This document shows, in pieces, positions 24,201 through 36,221 of a stretch of DNA of 64,000 nucleotides. A program made the translations under genes and the position numbers. Below the pieces are notes generated by a model. It was not told the origin of the DNA, did no database searches, and was given only the letters and a program-made list of their open reading frames with translations. Location of the stretch: positions 620,001-684,000 of the forward strand of contig JAYXKI010000015.1 of the NCBI GenBank assembly GCA_037892935.1, read 5' to 3'. Numbering within the stretch: position 1 is the first letter of the stretch; each line of letters opens with the position of its first letter. The DNA is from Phlebopus portentosus (lineage: Eukaryota > Basidiomycota > Agaricomycetes > Boletales > Boletinellaceae).

Positions 24201-25279
24201 TACATTAAAATTGAACCCATCCTCGCTTCAAGAATATATAAAACTGACCTTCACGTTAATGACCTTTTCCGCACCGTCTCGAATAACTTTCACCGTTCGA
24301 TCTTCCTTCTTGTCATTAAGCGCTCTAAATTGCCTCTCTTTCTGATAATCGTTCAGAGAGCCGAAAACGACTACGATCGAAACTGCGACCATGATGGCAA
24401 CTCCCTCCACCCAATCTACGGGGGGCCTAGTACAAATTTGGCCATTTCCACAAGTATATGTTTGCCGGGGGGTGCCGAAATCTTGAAATAGGCCCAGCGC
24501 AAGTGAGATGATCGCCGCAGCCGAAAGAAGAACCAAAACTTTGTCTTTGAGAGCGATCCACATGAGTTGCAAGAGTGTCAAGCTCTTCCTGCCCGGAAGC
24601 ATGTTTCGCCCGTACACGCGTTGTCGGTCCTCAATAGAAGCTGAGAATGGTGAGGAAGTGGCAGTCCCCGAAGATACTCCAGAAATGCCATGCTTCGAAT
24701 TTGTTCCCAAGGCCTTAAGCGTGTCATCCGTCCCTCCTAACTCCGTGAGAGCCTGAAGGCTCTTTGGGTCTACGAGCCGCGAAAGCTTCGACGGTGTAAA
24801 CTCCATTGGGAATGGGCCAGTGTCCACGCTGCTGTCGGCCTCATCCTCGAGCTTGATTTTCACATTCACCTTGTCGTTCTCTTCCGGTCGGTTTCGGTTT
24901 GAGATGTTTTCGGCTTCGGCTGGAGAAGAGAGTTCGACCTTTGGACATGGCAAGCTCGAATCCACAACCGTAACCCTGGTTCGTCGAGAACGGCGTTGCA
25001 TGGAACCTGGCTGATTTCCGATGCCGTCACGGTTATTCGTGGTGGGATGATTCTCAAAGTGATCTGCAATTACTATCAGATAAACGAGTCTAGGGGGGTG
25101 TGTCGGTACCCTGTACCAGCATCACAATTCCGCGTCACGACCGTAGACAGAAATGATTCCTTCTTGTTGGGAAGAGAATATTGACGACCGAGTCCTTGAT
25201 TAGGTGTGCCCTCTTCATCATCTCGAATAGCATCAATTTTCGGAATTGTATTAGACAATTCAAGTTCTGGGGCTGGCAT
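21290..25279 (-). CDS. P-type Ca2+-ATPase, PMC1/PMCA-like
   Basis: Calcium pump that clears cytosolic Ca2+, in fungi mostly into the vacuole. Seven or so exons join into one long frame of roughly 1,230 residues. Diagnostic motifs appear in order: the actuator-domain loop CDESAITGES, helix-4 motif VAVPEGLPLAV, phosphorylation site CTDKTGTLTQNE, nucleotide-binding KGASE, hinge TGDGTNDGPALK (a Gly where SERCA types have Ala, as in PMCA types), and C-terminal membrane helices with WVNIIMDTFAALALATD. The N-terminus is about 170 residues, charged and Ser-rich, and could be regulatory. The exon 1 start (MPAPELELSN) at 25279 joins exon 2 through a GTACAG...GCAG intron. At about 23.84-23.9 kb the correct acceptor (GATGCAG) gives IMMALRTD, as expected for the family. 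Confidence 0.92.
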
Positions 25280-26648
25280 TGTCTGGAGAGAAGGACTGTT
25301 GCATCAGATAATAAAACGCAGAACAAGGGAACGGAGGACGTACCCAGGGTGTCTTTTTCAAGGAAGGACAGGGTCCCACAGCCAGCGACTTCGCTCGATT
25401 CTCGCGTCACTGAGAAAGCGGTAAAGTGGAAGCAAAAGATCGAGGAGAGATGACGGTGAAAGGGAAAGAGCGATAAGGTCAAAGCAGATGAGAGGTCTCC
25501 TTTAATTGAAGGAAAGCAATCACGCTCGGAGAGTCGGCTGAGCTTCATTCCAGGGTCCCAGATAGCGCCTGTATGAGTTTCCTTGCGTTCTCAGCGAGAT
25601 CCGGATGAATACTCGCACTGTGTTTCCTTTTCGCCCATCATTAAAAACTCGTTCAAGCCGACAATCTTGAGTAAGTAGATGGTCCAATTACTTGCCACAA
25701 TCTTCGGGGGGAAATGAAAGGAATCTCACCAGAAAGCCGTGCTTTACAGAAAGAAATGGACACTTTCCACGACGTTTGTTGCTTGAGAAAGAGTTGGTTG
25801 GGATTTTCTTCATGAGTTCGGGGTGTTCACACGGCCGTACCTCTATCTCGGCTCGAACCGATGATACGGGAAAATTCCAGAATAGGAAGTATTCTGAAGT
25901 CCCGTCTGCCGGTAATTCGACTTCCCGCGTCCTGGTTCTTCGGCTTGGCTCGGCACAGGGAAACACGAGGCTGGAGAAGTCTGACCACTTGCTTGGGCGA
26001 CCCGGTCCAACGATCCGGTCATTATCCGATACAATGGGTAAACCACAAAACTCTGAGGTTCCCTAGTCCTCCGCTTCCATAGACTTGGGAACATACCGAT
26101 GTTCTGGGTCAACTTAGGATGAGTGTGAACAAATACCTTCTCAAAGTTGTGGATGCTGGAGAGTAACTTATGTGATTCCACCTTTTCCGCTTCCGACCAC
26201 TGTTATACAAACAAAATGCCCAACAAGAGCTTGATAAGCGTCTACCCATACTATTCATAAGCGAGTAGCTGACTGATTATTACTGCATACAATTTGATAA
26301 TGGTTCCGCAACAAGAGACCTAACGAACGAGTAAGTTACGTAAGAAACGCGTGAATTTGATCTTCGATTTTATTTGGAAGGGACCAATCGGACGACAAGA
26401 TCGCGTTTGTGAGAGACCGTCCTCAATTCATATATATTCAAAGGCATATATACGACATGAAAGTAAATCGTAAAGCATAATAACCAGAATCGATCATCAG
26501 AATAAAATAAATAGAATTTGGATGGAACTAAACCCAATAGTACTCAAAAACTACGTTGACAGGAGAAAAACCGGAAAGGGGTGTGGGATTAAGTGACGCA
26601 ACACGCAACATCGAGTGCTCTGAGCATAATGGTCTGAGTACACGCATT
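25280..26648. other. Intergenic region, ATPase promoter and SIT 3' flank
   Basis: About 1.4 kb. Open frames on both strands at 25.69-26.18 kb overlap each other and show no domain. No repeat or RNA gene recognised. Confidence 0.45.
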
Positions 26649-28846
26649 TCAGGCTTTCTCAACCTTCTCCACCTTCGGTATCTTAAGCTTGATGCTCTTA
26701 GCATACTCGGCCTCGGCCTCGTCCAGGCTCTGCTTATCTCCAAGTCTCGGGTTGCGAAGGGCCAAGGCGCAAAGCAGGAAAGGAACGCACAAGGCCGTTC
26801 CAGTGATGCACAGAATCTTCTGTGCATCATTATACGCATGTACCATCTGCTCGCGCTCTGGAGTTCCTACGGGATAGGAAAGTATGAACGTTAGAGGTGC
26901 GCCGTAGGCCTCCGAGGCCAGAGTACTGTTGCCGAGGTAGGTGTTCAGTTTCTCAGGCAATGTATTTGTCCAGATGGCCTGAAAGCCACGCATTAGTTAA
27001 AGGGGAGTGGAAAAGACCCGAGGAACATACTCCAGAAACTGCAGCACCGATGGCAGACCCCACGTTGTACGCAGCAAGGTAAAGTGCAGTCACAAGCGCC
27101 ACATCTGTCGTGGATTATCAGGACCTCTTCAGTTCACGAGGATTAGACTCTGTACTCACGTTCATGTCGCGTTGCGGCTTGAACGATAGCTTGTACAGTA
27201 TACGGAGTGAAACCGCCTGCGACACCCAGCACGATCTGCGAACCGATCATGCCAGCCGTCTCTCCGGACCCGCCTTGGCCACGGAACCGAATCAACATTC
27301 CCATCGCAAGAGCGAAGATGAGTACACCAGTCACGGCAAACCATTTAAGGTAGCGCACGTGGCGAACGACAAGACCGACAATAAGACCAGTGATAACGGA
27401 AGTAAACGAATAAAGGAAGGCGATGCGGGTCGAACTTAGCACAGTCTGATCGAATGAGACTTGGAGAATAGTGTAGAGGTAACTTATTTACAGGGTAAGT
27501 TGGTGGGCAAGATGGTAGCAGAAATCACTCACTCTCCCTGAAGATACCAAACCGTATTAAGCATTACGGCACATCCCAATCCACCAATACTGAAAAGAAG
27601 GCAGTATAAGACTCATAATCAGAAGCTTACAAGCCAAGAACGTACATGGAACGATCCTTCAGGAGGTGCAATGGCATTATCGGGAACCTTGCATATCTCT
27701 GCTCCCAGAGAACGAAGACAGGGATTAATAGGAATCCGATAACGAGCATACAAATCATGTCCGCGTGAGCCCAGCGAGAAGACGCGCCCCCAGCAAGGGT
27801 CAATGGAAGTAGGATGAGAGAGAGGAACGCGCAAATAAGGATGAGGCCGACGAGGTCTACGCGCCAAAAAAGGTCCTCAAAAAACGCTTTGTTGGAGCCA
27901 TGTAATTGCCTGAGAGTCTTCAAACCAATAAGTCTGCCCTGTTTCTTTGCTCTGCGTGCAGCAGTCATGAGAACGCCAATAACTGGCAAGGATAAAGCCG
28001 GTAACAGTATGGCAAACATTCCAACCCCCCAGCGCCATGTGGAGTTGTCGAGGATCGCCTCTGTGATGTTTCCACTGACCCATGCGTTGATCTTATACCC
28101 GTGTCAGCCTGAGTAATTGAGAGGCGTTACCGATACTCACGAGGTACGGAGTAGCAGGTATGTACGACAAGAAGAGACGGTTCCGTAGCGTCGTTGTATC
28201 GGCAATGATGATTTCTACCATCAATTGCACGCCTGTCATACCCAACTGGTATATAATCTAATGATTGTGCTGTTAGCCATTGAAAGAATCAACGAGAATA
28301 GCTCTCACCGCACCACCCGAAAATTCTCCAACATTGTTGGAAGCAGCTTCGACTATCGTACCTGAGAGATATCTTTCAGCTCTTCTAATTTGATGATGTT
28401 CGGCCGGATAATAAATTTACCTACGACATAAGCGATAACGGAGACTGTCAATAGCTCCACACGACCAAACACATCTCCAATGCGTCCATAGGCGGGTTGT
28501 GCGGCAGCAGCAATGATTGACCTGACCGTTCCTACCGTGGAAAGCAAGGGCAAGTTGGAAAAATCGTTCGTTGCCGTAGTTTGAAACGTATAACGAACAC
28601 TGCCATCTGGTCGCAGAGGTAAATACCGCTTGAAACGGAAACATAGAAGAAAGTTTGCTAACCAAGTCCATACACATATGATAAAAGAAAAATGCCGATG
28701 AACAAAGCAACTTTCAGAGGAAGCGTGAACGCATTTGAAATTGCTTCAATGCGGAGCACACCCGGGCTCTCCAACAGCTGGTGCTCTGAGGACACTTCAA
28801 TATCGCTTGCCTGAGCCTTGGTATCCGTTTTTTCTTCAGTAGCCAT
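26649..28846 (-). CDS. Siderophore-iron transporter, MFS SIT/ARN family
   Basis: Plasma-membrane or endosomal proton symporter importing ferric siderophores. About eight exons join into a 14-helix MFS protein of roughly 600 residues. Signature stretches after splicing: YVYGLDGSVRYTFQ followed by AAAAQPAYGRIGDVFGRVEL, then TWRWGVGMFAILLP, a central LSLILLPLTLAGG helix, LYSFTSVITGLIVG, GGFTPYTVQAIVQAATRHE, and AIWTNTLPEKL near the C-terminus. These are typical of SIT1/ARN/MirB proteins and not of drug exporters. The first intron has a GTTAGC donor and a GACCAG acceptor that yields the conserved GLDG. No siderophore synthetase lies in the window, so it may serve scavenged xenosiderophores. The substrate is unknown. 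Confidence 0.9.
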
Positions 28847-29481
28847 AAGTCCGGGAACTCTCAGTTAGAAACGGCCTTGCTTGAAGCACCAGAAGCCTCG
28901 GGTAGGTCTTCGAGGAGAGAGAAGCAGAGTCGGAAAATTGATCTTGGTCTTATAGGCATCTTATCTGATAGACAAAAAAAATAGGCTTGTCAGATCCATC
29001 TAATAATCCCACTAGGCACTTACTTCGGATCCGAGAACATCCGAATCGGTCCGTCTATACATAAAATGTGTTCGAGACCGCCGCCTGAAAACCAATAAAT
29101 GGCCGTCTCGTTCCCTATACCGAATATGAATTCCAGAGACAAGCTGGGAAATGTTGATATTTCACGGAATATGAACAGAGAGCACGAAATCCTCACCTAT
29201 GCTCAACTTGCCGACAGACCGCACCCGGAAGTGATGAATAGAATTCCTCCCTGGCTTGGCAAGGTACCACATCAACCCAGAATAACGGAATCGACACTTC
29301 AAAACATGCTCTAAATTGATTCGGCGATTCGACGAGCATAAGGATTGAAGTGTCGAAAGGAGGCTTATAATAACACTATACTATTACTTCTACAGATGTA
29401 CAGTAGTCGGTTTGCTCCATCACAGTTCTAAGTACATTGGAGTACTCCACCGCCAATCAATACCTCAGATTGGTTCTCACC
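28847..29481. other. Intergenic region between SIT transporter and DUF4112 gene
   Basis: About 630 bp. Holds the SIT promoter on the minus strand. Plus-strand short frames at 29.1-29.3 kb have no support. Confidence 0.45.
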
Positions 29482-30273
29482 TCATTCCGCACCCAGAAGC
29501 TTTCTGCGCTCCCGCACACGTTCCTCAAGATACCTCTCAAAGGCGAAAGAGTTTCGGCTGTTCACTTTGTACCATGCTATCCACAGACCTCCGACAAAAG
29601 GGACCAAGCCTGGAATCTCGGAAATCCCATGGCGCACATACAGCATCAATTTAACTCCACATGGAAGGCTAAGGAAGAGACATGAGTGCTACTCGATGCG
29701 AAGAGAGTTACCAAGAAGAGTGCCTACTCGACTTTCTGAGCTTTCAGGTTTACTTTACGCACGCCGAGCGTGACATCGATGATTGGGCCTAGCGCGGGAA
29801 TGACACCTAAAAATAGCATGGTTGTGAATGTGGTTATAGTAGCGGCACCATCGAAGAAGTAAATCACGTACCAAACATCGTAGTTTTTCCTAGTCTGAGA
29901 CCGCAACAGCTGCAACCGCAGCCACAGCAACCAGTATAATCTAGCTTATAGGCATTCTTTCGAACCTGCTTCAAGACCTTTGCTTCCTTCTGTGTGAGTC
30001 CATGGGGAAGAGGACGCTATCAGGCGTTTTCAGTTAAAAATGAACTGCATGACAATTGTTCATTCAGACTGCGCGCACCTCAACTTCCCTTCCTTCTTCA
30101 TTATACTCGTACATCGGATTCGCCACCTCATACTTATCGGAAGCTTCTTCTGCCTTCTTTTTGAAAAGTTTCCTTGCGATCTTGGCCAATATGCTTTCCT
30201 TCCGTCGCTTTCCACTCTTCTTGGATTTTCCTTTGGCGGCGGGCTGCCTCGGTGCAGGGGATCTTATTGCCAT
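29482..30273 (-). CDS. DUF4112 domain protein
   Basis: Small membrane-associated protein of unknown function. Four exons are inferred: a basic N-terminal exon (MAIRSPAPRQ, many Lys/Arg), an exon with GLTQKEAKVLKQVRKNAYKLDY, here cited by its ends GLTQKEAK and RKNAYKLDY, an exon with GVIPALGPIIDVTLGVRK, and a last exon with IPGLVPFVGGLWIAWYKVNS and NSFAFERYLEER. The order basic tail, RLD-like segment, IP-x-GP/GD-IID repeat and NSRNA-like end matches fungal DUF4112 proteins. The last intron uses a GTAGGC donor at a split codon; without it the frame would stop after KAQKVE. A Cys-rich stretch (TGCCGCGCSCCG) precedes the first hydrophobic repeat and is unusual. Confidence 0.75.
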
Positions 30274-30994
30274 ATCCTAAGATCGCTGGTCGCAAAATCT
30301 TGGCGGAGTGCAGGTAAGCGCCCTACATCCTTTTGTCCTAAACTTGTCCTGAACTCAAGAATGCAAAGCTGTTCGGGCGCTGAGTTCGACTACCCGATTT
30401 GACGCAATTTCGTGGCGGTGCTCGACACCTTTGTAGTGTCACGAACGTAGAATGGTGTGCGATCGTTGTCAATGCCGAATGCTTGAAGTTGAAGGTGATA
30501 GGATCTCAGGAAAGAACTACGAGCCTCATCATTATACACTTTCAAGGCGAATCATATGCCAGTTAAGCCAGGAAACACGTGTTAGGCAATCAACGAGACC
30601 AGTTCATCTCCAAAGTGGGTCCGCGAGAATCTGCAGTTGAGAATATTGACCGTGGCAACATCTGTAGTAACTAAAAGCAGGATGAGTGGAGAGTGAATGA
30701 GTAAGGGAGTCGACACATCTACGTGTCTATCTCCAAGGCAATAATTTTCGTAGCAGTCAACTGAGGGATCACCATAAAGTTGTCGTTCGTTTCGGCAACC
30801 CCCGCAACCAGATAATACACATGTATGTGGCGACGTGGCGTCATCCACTGTCTCAGTTGCGTTGCATAATCCCACGACGGGCCTGCTTTGCACGAGTGTG
30901 TTGCAAACTACTTCACTGGGACTCTGGAGATGCTGGTTAACCGGCCGAATGATTGCAGTCGTCTCAGCAGACCTGACCCTGCGCAGGTACTGTC
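30274..30994. other. Intergenic region, possible divergent promoters
   Basis: About 700 bp between the divergent DUF4112 gene and the Tyr/Pro-rich gene. A minus-strand frame at 30582-30893 encodes a short Cys-containing peptide without a signal sequence; I do not support it as a gene. Confidence 0.4.
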
Positions 30995-32242
30995 ATGTGT
31001 CAATGGAATCCCGACAACAAGCATCCAAAACGCAGATGTAGACACGGTCATCGACATCATGAAATACTTTACAATGAAGTCATGCCAAGTGAGCCACCTG
31101 TAATCTGGTGCAACGCACCCGACTGTTGGACAGTCTGCGCCTATGGGTCGAGGCCGACAGTCTATCGCGGTGAGTTGTGCACAACCAATATCGATCCACT
31201 CTATACAACTGAAATGATCATTATCATTCTCTTTCCGATTCTTCCCTTTGAAGGTCTCAAGGCATGGGTGGCTGATTTCTTCTTTACACCAGTTCATCGA
31301 ATCGATGACGTGAGACAGGCTTATCCCGACCAGCCTTCTATCCAAAGATATCAGACTTTCAGCGAGTTCAATAAACTCCGGTATAAAGGATCGCTCAGTT
31401 CGCCGTCTGTTCCGCAAATGCCTTCAAAATCTTCTCCGTCAGGCTACTTTACGGACAATCAAGCTGTTCTTGATATCCGACCCGAGAAGCCAAATAAGGG
31501 CTACCAAGACCTCTTTGGTCTTCGGACGACCGACCCTATCAACGCCGAATCTGTCAATAAAGCTTCTTCCTCAAGTTCTCGATCCAATCAAAATGCTCAA
31601 CCTATTGCTACGCGGCCTGACTACTCTGCCAATATAGAAAGCGACTCGAGGTCTGAGGCTTATCCTTCAAGTTATGAAGCGAAGACGTTATCCTCAAACG
31701 CCTCTCTGGCTACGGACATTCCATATTCACACCCTTCTCCCTGCACTCAAACGCCTCCCGGAGTCAAAGATCAGGGTTCACATCGTCAGTATCCGTTCAC
31801 TTCTCCGGCTGAGTTCGAGAGTCAAATTAGGTATCCTTACCCGAGCGCTGATACAGGCGAAACATATCCTCGAACTAGAAAATCGGATCCAAGATATTCA
31901 TATTCCACCCCATTCTCCACCCCATTCCAAGAACTGTATTCCAACTATCCTGGTCCTCTAACTCCAAAGTATAACGACAAGATTTCGCATGTCCCTGGCC
32001 CCCGGCCGAATGAGGGTATCCGATCCGGTTATCCCTACTCGAGTCATCCTCCGTTGTCTTCTCCATTGCCCGAAGCTTATTCGGTACCCAAAGTTAAGAA
32101 ACCCAGCCCAACGAGGTTGCGAGAGGCGAAGCCCAAGCCTGCATACTCGGAATATTCTCCCGACGTCCAAGCGCTGCTCGGGACACAAGCCACCGGTCAA
32201 TATTCGCGTTATTCTCCTTATAGTACTGCTAGAAAGCTATAG
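30995..32242 (+). CDS. Tyr/Pro/Ser-rich protein of unknown function
   Basis: A long open frame with an inferred intron of about 85 bp (GTGAGT at about 31170 to TTGAAG at about 31254) that joins PTVYR to GLKAWVADFFFTPVHRIDD. The last ~300 residues are strongly biased to Ser, Pro and Tyr, with loose repeats such as YPY, YSTPF and SGYPYSSHPP, so the protein is probably disordered and may be phosphorylated. The N-terminal part contains a WCNAPDCWTVC cluster. Start is uncertain: 30995 and 31082 are both in frame. I recognise no domain. It is convergent with the GH79 gene, ending about 120 bp from it. Confidence 0.6.
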   Translation: MCQWNPDNKHPKRRCRHGHRHHEILYNEVMPSEPPVIWCNAPDCWTVCAYGSRPTVYRGELCTTNIDPLYTTEMIIIILFPILPFEGLKAWVADFFFTPVHRIDDVRQAYPDQPSIQRYQTFSEFNKLRYKGSLSSPSVPQMPSKSSPSGYFTDNQAVLDIRPEKPNKGYQDLFGLRTTDPINAESVNKASSSSSRSNQNAQPIATRPDYSANIESDSRSEAYPSSYEAKTLSSNASLATDIPYSHPSPCTQTPPGVKDQGSHRQYPFTSPAEFESQIRYPYPSADTGETYPRTRKSDPRYSYSTPFSTPFQELYSNYPGPLTPKYNDKISHVPGPRPNEGIRSGYPYSSHPPLSSPLPEAYSVPKVKKPSPTRLREAKPKPAYSEYSPDVQALLGTQATGQYSRYSPYSTARKL

Positions 32243-32363
32243 CAAGTCTTTATTCGCGTTCTCAGAGTATATTTACTTCCACGTCTTCACTCGCTTTACT
32301 GCCCTCGATAATACATTGCAATTGCTTTGCCTTCTTACACATTGCCCAGATACTTATGTGTCA

Positions 32364-34154
32364 TTAAGAAAGATAAACAATGACCGCTTCCGAGTCTTGG
32401 ACGCCGATGGACGCTGTTCCTTGGCTAACACGAACGCTCTCCGTCGCTTGCGTCCCAGCAGGGGCACAAGACGAGTCGAACGTTCCACCTCCAATGGTGA
32501 CGCCTTGACCCGATAAAGCCGGTGCGCTTGGTGCCGTGAAACGCTTCGCCTGCACAGAAGACAGGTTCGAGCCCAGCCCTGACAATACAATATTCGCTGA
32601 ACTCCGGGTTCCTGAACCGGAATAATACGCCGAGTTATACAGCAGAATGCGGGGTGCTGCGCTGTTAATGCCAGAGAAGACCGCATACACGCCCAGAGAA
32701 GTCGACCCGGAATCAAGCATCACAAGTCGCGCGGGAGATGAAGGGCCGAGAAACTCAGATACGAAGTAGGCACCATAATAAGGTGCGGCAACGCTTGAGG
32801 TACTCCAAAAGCAGTATGCCTTCAATAGCGAATGAGAACGTATACCAGCTGTCAGAGTTTGGGCTCGCTCTTACACAATTTCCAATGGTACCTTGATGAA
32901 AATAAAGTCTGTCGACTCCAGCGAGTGCACCTTGAAGAACGTAGTCCATCACCCAAAGACCTGCGCCAAATGTAGGGCTGATTCCACCTCCGCCACAGGT
33001 CGCTAAGATATTCAACATTAGCTTCGAAGCCAATTATTAACGTTTGAGCTAAACGCACCAGAATTTGTTTCTCCAAGAAAGTAGGACTTTCCTACACCAT
33101 GGGCTGCTTCGGCTTCAGCAGCGTATTGGCTGGTATATGATACAATCCCGCTATACCCAAGAATTGTCAGCTGAGATCGCAAGCATCACTCGATTGAAGT
33201 AAACGTACGAGTGACTCATGAGATTGGAAAGGTTAGTAGACGCACCCCCACAAGCAGATTGGGGATAAGAATGCCCCGAAAATGTTCTGACGAATGCAAT
33301 GGCATCACCGAGAATAGGTATGAGACCCGCTGTTGACCACCTCGGGTACTGTAAATACACGGCTCCTTGGAAGATGTCACCGACCTTCATTAATCATGTG
33401 GGGTCAGAAGACCATTTTGCGAGGTGTTTCAAGAGCAACTTACAGAGGATGAAAGATCTGTGAACCAACTCTTTTGGCTGGCACCATCCGTTGCTGGAGT
33501 CCATGATGCTCCTCCTGCTATCGGTGAACTGCTCGAATAAACTGAGAGACAAGTCAGGACGGACTGAAACCACAATCGCAAGGAGAGAAATAGCGTACGA
33601 TCAGGCTCGTTACCCAGCTCAAGGGCTAATAGTCCCGTCACGCACTGTACTGCTTCTTCTGCCCCTGCTCGCGTATTGTTTAAGTTGTTAAGTTGCCGAT
33701 TGAGCCCAATAGTGACGTCGCCTGCCAGCTGTCCCGCGAGGGTAAAGAACGAGGGCCCGTATGTGAGTGTTGTGGGTGCATCAGCAGGCGATGCGACTGT
33801 ATAGTTGACAGGTTGCGCTAGATTCGCATCAAAAGTGGCGCGATCTCTTTAAGGAAGGTTAGTGATCCATTATTAGCCAGAGAGTTATTAAAGAACGCAC
33901 TGCGTTGTGCCACCGATTCGGACCGCAGGAGGCGCTCCTCTCAGCTTTTCAATGTTCGCTAGACAAGTCGTGGTCCCACTCAGTTCTGTGTATCCCGGAA
34001 ACGCAAAGAACTCGATTGATACGCTTAGCAATGAGGGATCTACGGTAACTGCAGATGACGGGGCAGCGGATGGAACGACGAATGTTGTGGTAGTCTGCGC
34101 CAATAAAACGTATCCAGAGCTCAGGATTATTTTCGAGATGAGAAGCCAGCGCAT
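32364..34154 (-). CDS. Secreted GH79 beta-glucuronidase-like protein
   Basis: Glycoside hydrolase of family 79, probably removing glucuronic or 4-O-methylglucuronic acid from arabinogalactan or glucuronoxylan side chains outside the cell. The N-terminus (MRWLLISKIILSSGYVLLAQ) is a typical signal peptide. After splicing of about seven exons, AVRIGGTTQ, LELGNEPD (Glu is the likely acid/base) and YFLGETNSGA (Glu is the likely nucleophile) appear in order, followed by WVMDYVLQGA, YYGAYFVSEFLG and a Ser/Gly-rich beta-domain that matches the GH79 C-terminal domain. Length is near 500 residues, normal for the fungal family. Its 5' end lies about 780 bp from the inverted-repeat element. Confidence 0.88.
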
Positions 34155-34929
34155 TGTACGCTATGGAGAGAGCGGATATCTCTCCAGGCTCACAAATTGT
34201 GCAAATGGCTGAAAGATGCGTAGAGAAAGTTACGATATATCAGTTCTTATGGCAGATCATGACGTGTAAACCCGTACTAGTATGAGAATAGAAGACCACA
34301 TCATACAGAACGAGCGGAGAGATTGATCCGCCTCCCGGCCTCGGATAATCGCATTCGTCTGCCTTGCAGCGTCATAAGTTGGTCAGAAAGGTAAAGAAAA
34401 GCTTTACACAGAAGCACGTACCAACACAATTCATCTGTCTGCAGATGACAGGTTACGTGGGACAATACCAAGGAATTGTATCATATGCCCAACGAGGTCC
34501 ATAAAGCATAGATCTACGCACGATGGCCTAGAATGGTACGTTGCTTTCACTTGCTTCCATGCGCAGGATTTCTTATAAGAGAGCCATATTCTTCAATTTG
34601 GTCCGTGCCTCACAGAAACTCCTTCGAAGCGGGAGAGAATATCGAGGTATTGTCGGACCGTTCAGAAACCGGTATCCATCAAGTGATATCAATCAGCACA
34701 AGAATACTCTTCAGCAGCACGTTAATGATCAGCTGGTCTCTGGATTAAGAAGTCCCCGCAACTTCCACGTGAACAAGGCTAGGTGAAGCGGACCGTCCAA
34801 CAATTTAGTTTAGCGCTTGACGTTACCGCAGCAGTCTAGGGAAGAGAAGCATTAAGTACCGGCGAGGAAAAGCTCAAGTCACAGAGCACAGGTAACCCAG
34901 TATTCTACATGGTCGATGTTGATGCAATG
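34155..34929. other. Intergenic region between GH79 gene and the inverted-repeat element
   Basis: About 780 bp containing the GH79 promoter. No open frame with support. Confidence 0.5.
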
Positions 34930-35379
34930 CACAGCAGGCAAAGGTCGGTTTCGGCAGGGCCGCGATAACGAGCGAAAGTAGAAACGAAATTAATAATTGC
35001 GTCAATGATTGCGGCAGGGTTGTGACTTATTGATGCAATGTGCCTGTCGGCTTTGTTGAGACAATAAATTGCGTAATTGATTGCAAAAGGGGTTTTGACC
35101 TATCTGAGATTACAAATTGCAACATGTTTGCCACGGAAAGGGAAATTTGAAGTTGCATCACGGTGGCAATTTATTAAGTCACTCGCGATTTCCTCCTTTG
35201 TGAGATTTCAAATGTCACACTTGACACGATTTGTAATTTCGCCACCGGGTGGGTGATCAGTGGGCGATCAGCGGGTCGTTCCGTGGGCGATCACCGCATC
35301 CAGTGGGCGATCAGCGGTCCGTTCAGTGGGTGATCAGCAGGCGATCACCACATTCAGTGGGCGATCTGCGGGCGATGGG
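34930..35379 (+). repeat. Left terminal inverted repeat
   Basis: Matches the reverse complement of 39757-40214 over nearly its full length with scattered substitutions. Outer part is A/T-rich with blocks such as CGATAACGAGCGAAAGTAG and AAATTGCGTAATTGATTGC; the inner ~130 bp is a run of degenerate short repeats around GTGGGCGATCAGCGG. Confidence 0.85.
35250..35379 (+). repeat. Short degenerate tandem repeats GTGGGCGATCAGCGG
   Basis: At least six imperfect copies of a unit close to CAGTGGGCGATCAGCGG, about 15-22 bp each, spaced irregularly. The mirrored array is at 39757-39895. Such subterminal arrays are common transposase-binding sites, which is an inference here. Confidence 0.6.
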
Positions 35380-36221
35380 ACGTATCAATTTCTTGTCTTC
35401 TTGCCACCGTCATCCTCCATCCTGTCTTCCTTCACCGTCCCTGCTTACTTTAACGACTCGTAACATTAGGCAACTGCACGACCTTAACAGATCAAGGCCA
35501 TGAAGTAAAGCAGATGACAATCTAGTGGTCGAGATCACATGCATAGAATCATCCCTGACTCTAGTAAAAGATGACTTGGTATGCTTAACGTTGGCTCCTG
35601 AGCTGCGACACATCAAGAGCGAAATGAAAAAGAAGACGCCGGAATTGAAGTAGGTTCACGCCTTGTGACACAATGCCATTTTGAAAGTATTGAAACAGAA
35701 TTTACAGGCCAAAGCAAATCACGCTGCTCTGGTCGAAAGGATAGAAGCTTTGTCCACAGTCGTCAACAGAGCGGAGGATGAAATATTCGCATGATTCTGT
35801 GCACAAATTGGCGTGGAAAACATTCGGGAATACGAATCGCAGCAGCTGAAAGCCGCGAGTGAGGAGGCTGCGGCTCGTAGGTGTTTCGAGACACAAATTG
35901 CACGTCTTGCCCATCAGTAAGTTTCCTTTTTTTTATAGTTTGCCGTGAAGATCGGACGTACTGAGTGACGCCCTCAGGTCACAATTCGAGGAACAGCAAC
36001 TCACAACACTGCAAGAGCGCCTTGCAATGCTTGACACCGCTATAAATGCCGAGCGCGCAGCTATTAAGAAGCATGAAGCCGAAAAGCAAGCAGTCCAGGA
36101 AGAAATTGATCAGCTTCAGGAGTCTATCCTCGAGCTTCAAGAGGAGCTCAAGGAACTCAACGAGGTTTTAGAGACTAAGACGAAGGAACTTGATACCGTC
36201 AAGAAGAACACCGCTAGAGCG

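Noticed and set aside
30908..31417. 169-codon minus-strand frame
   Set aside because: Antisense to the 5' part of the Tyr/Pro-rich gene and without family features.
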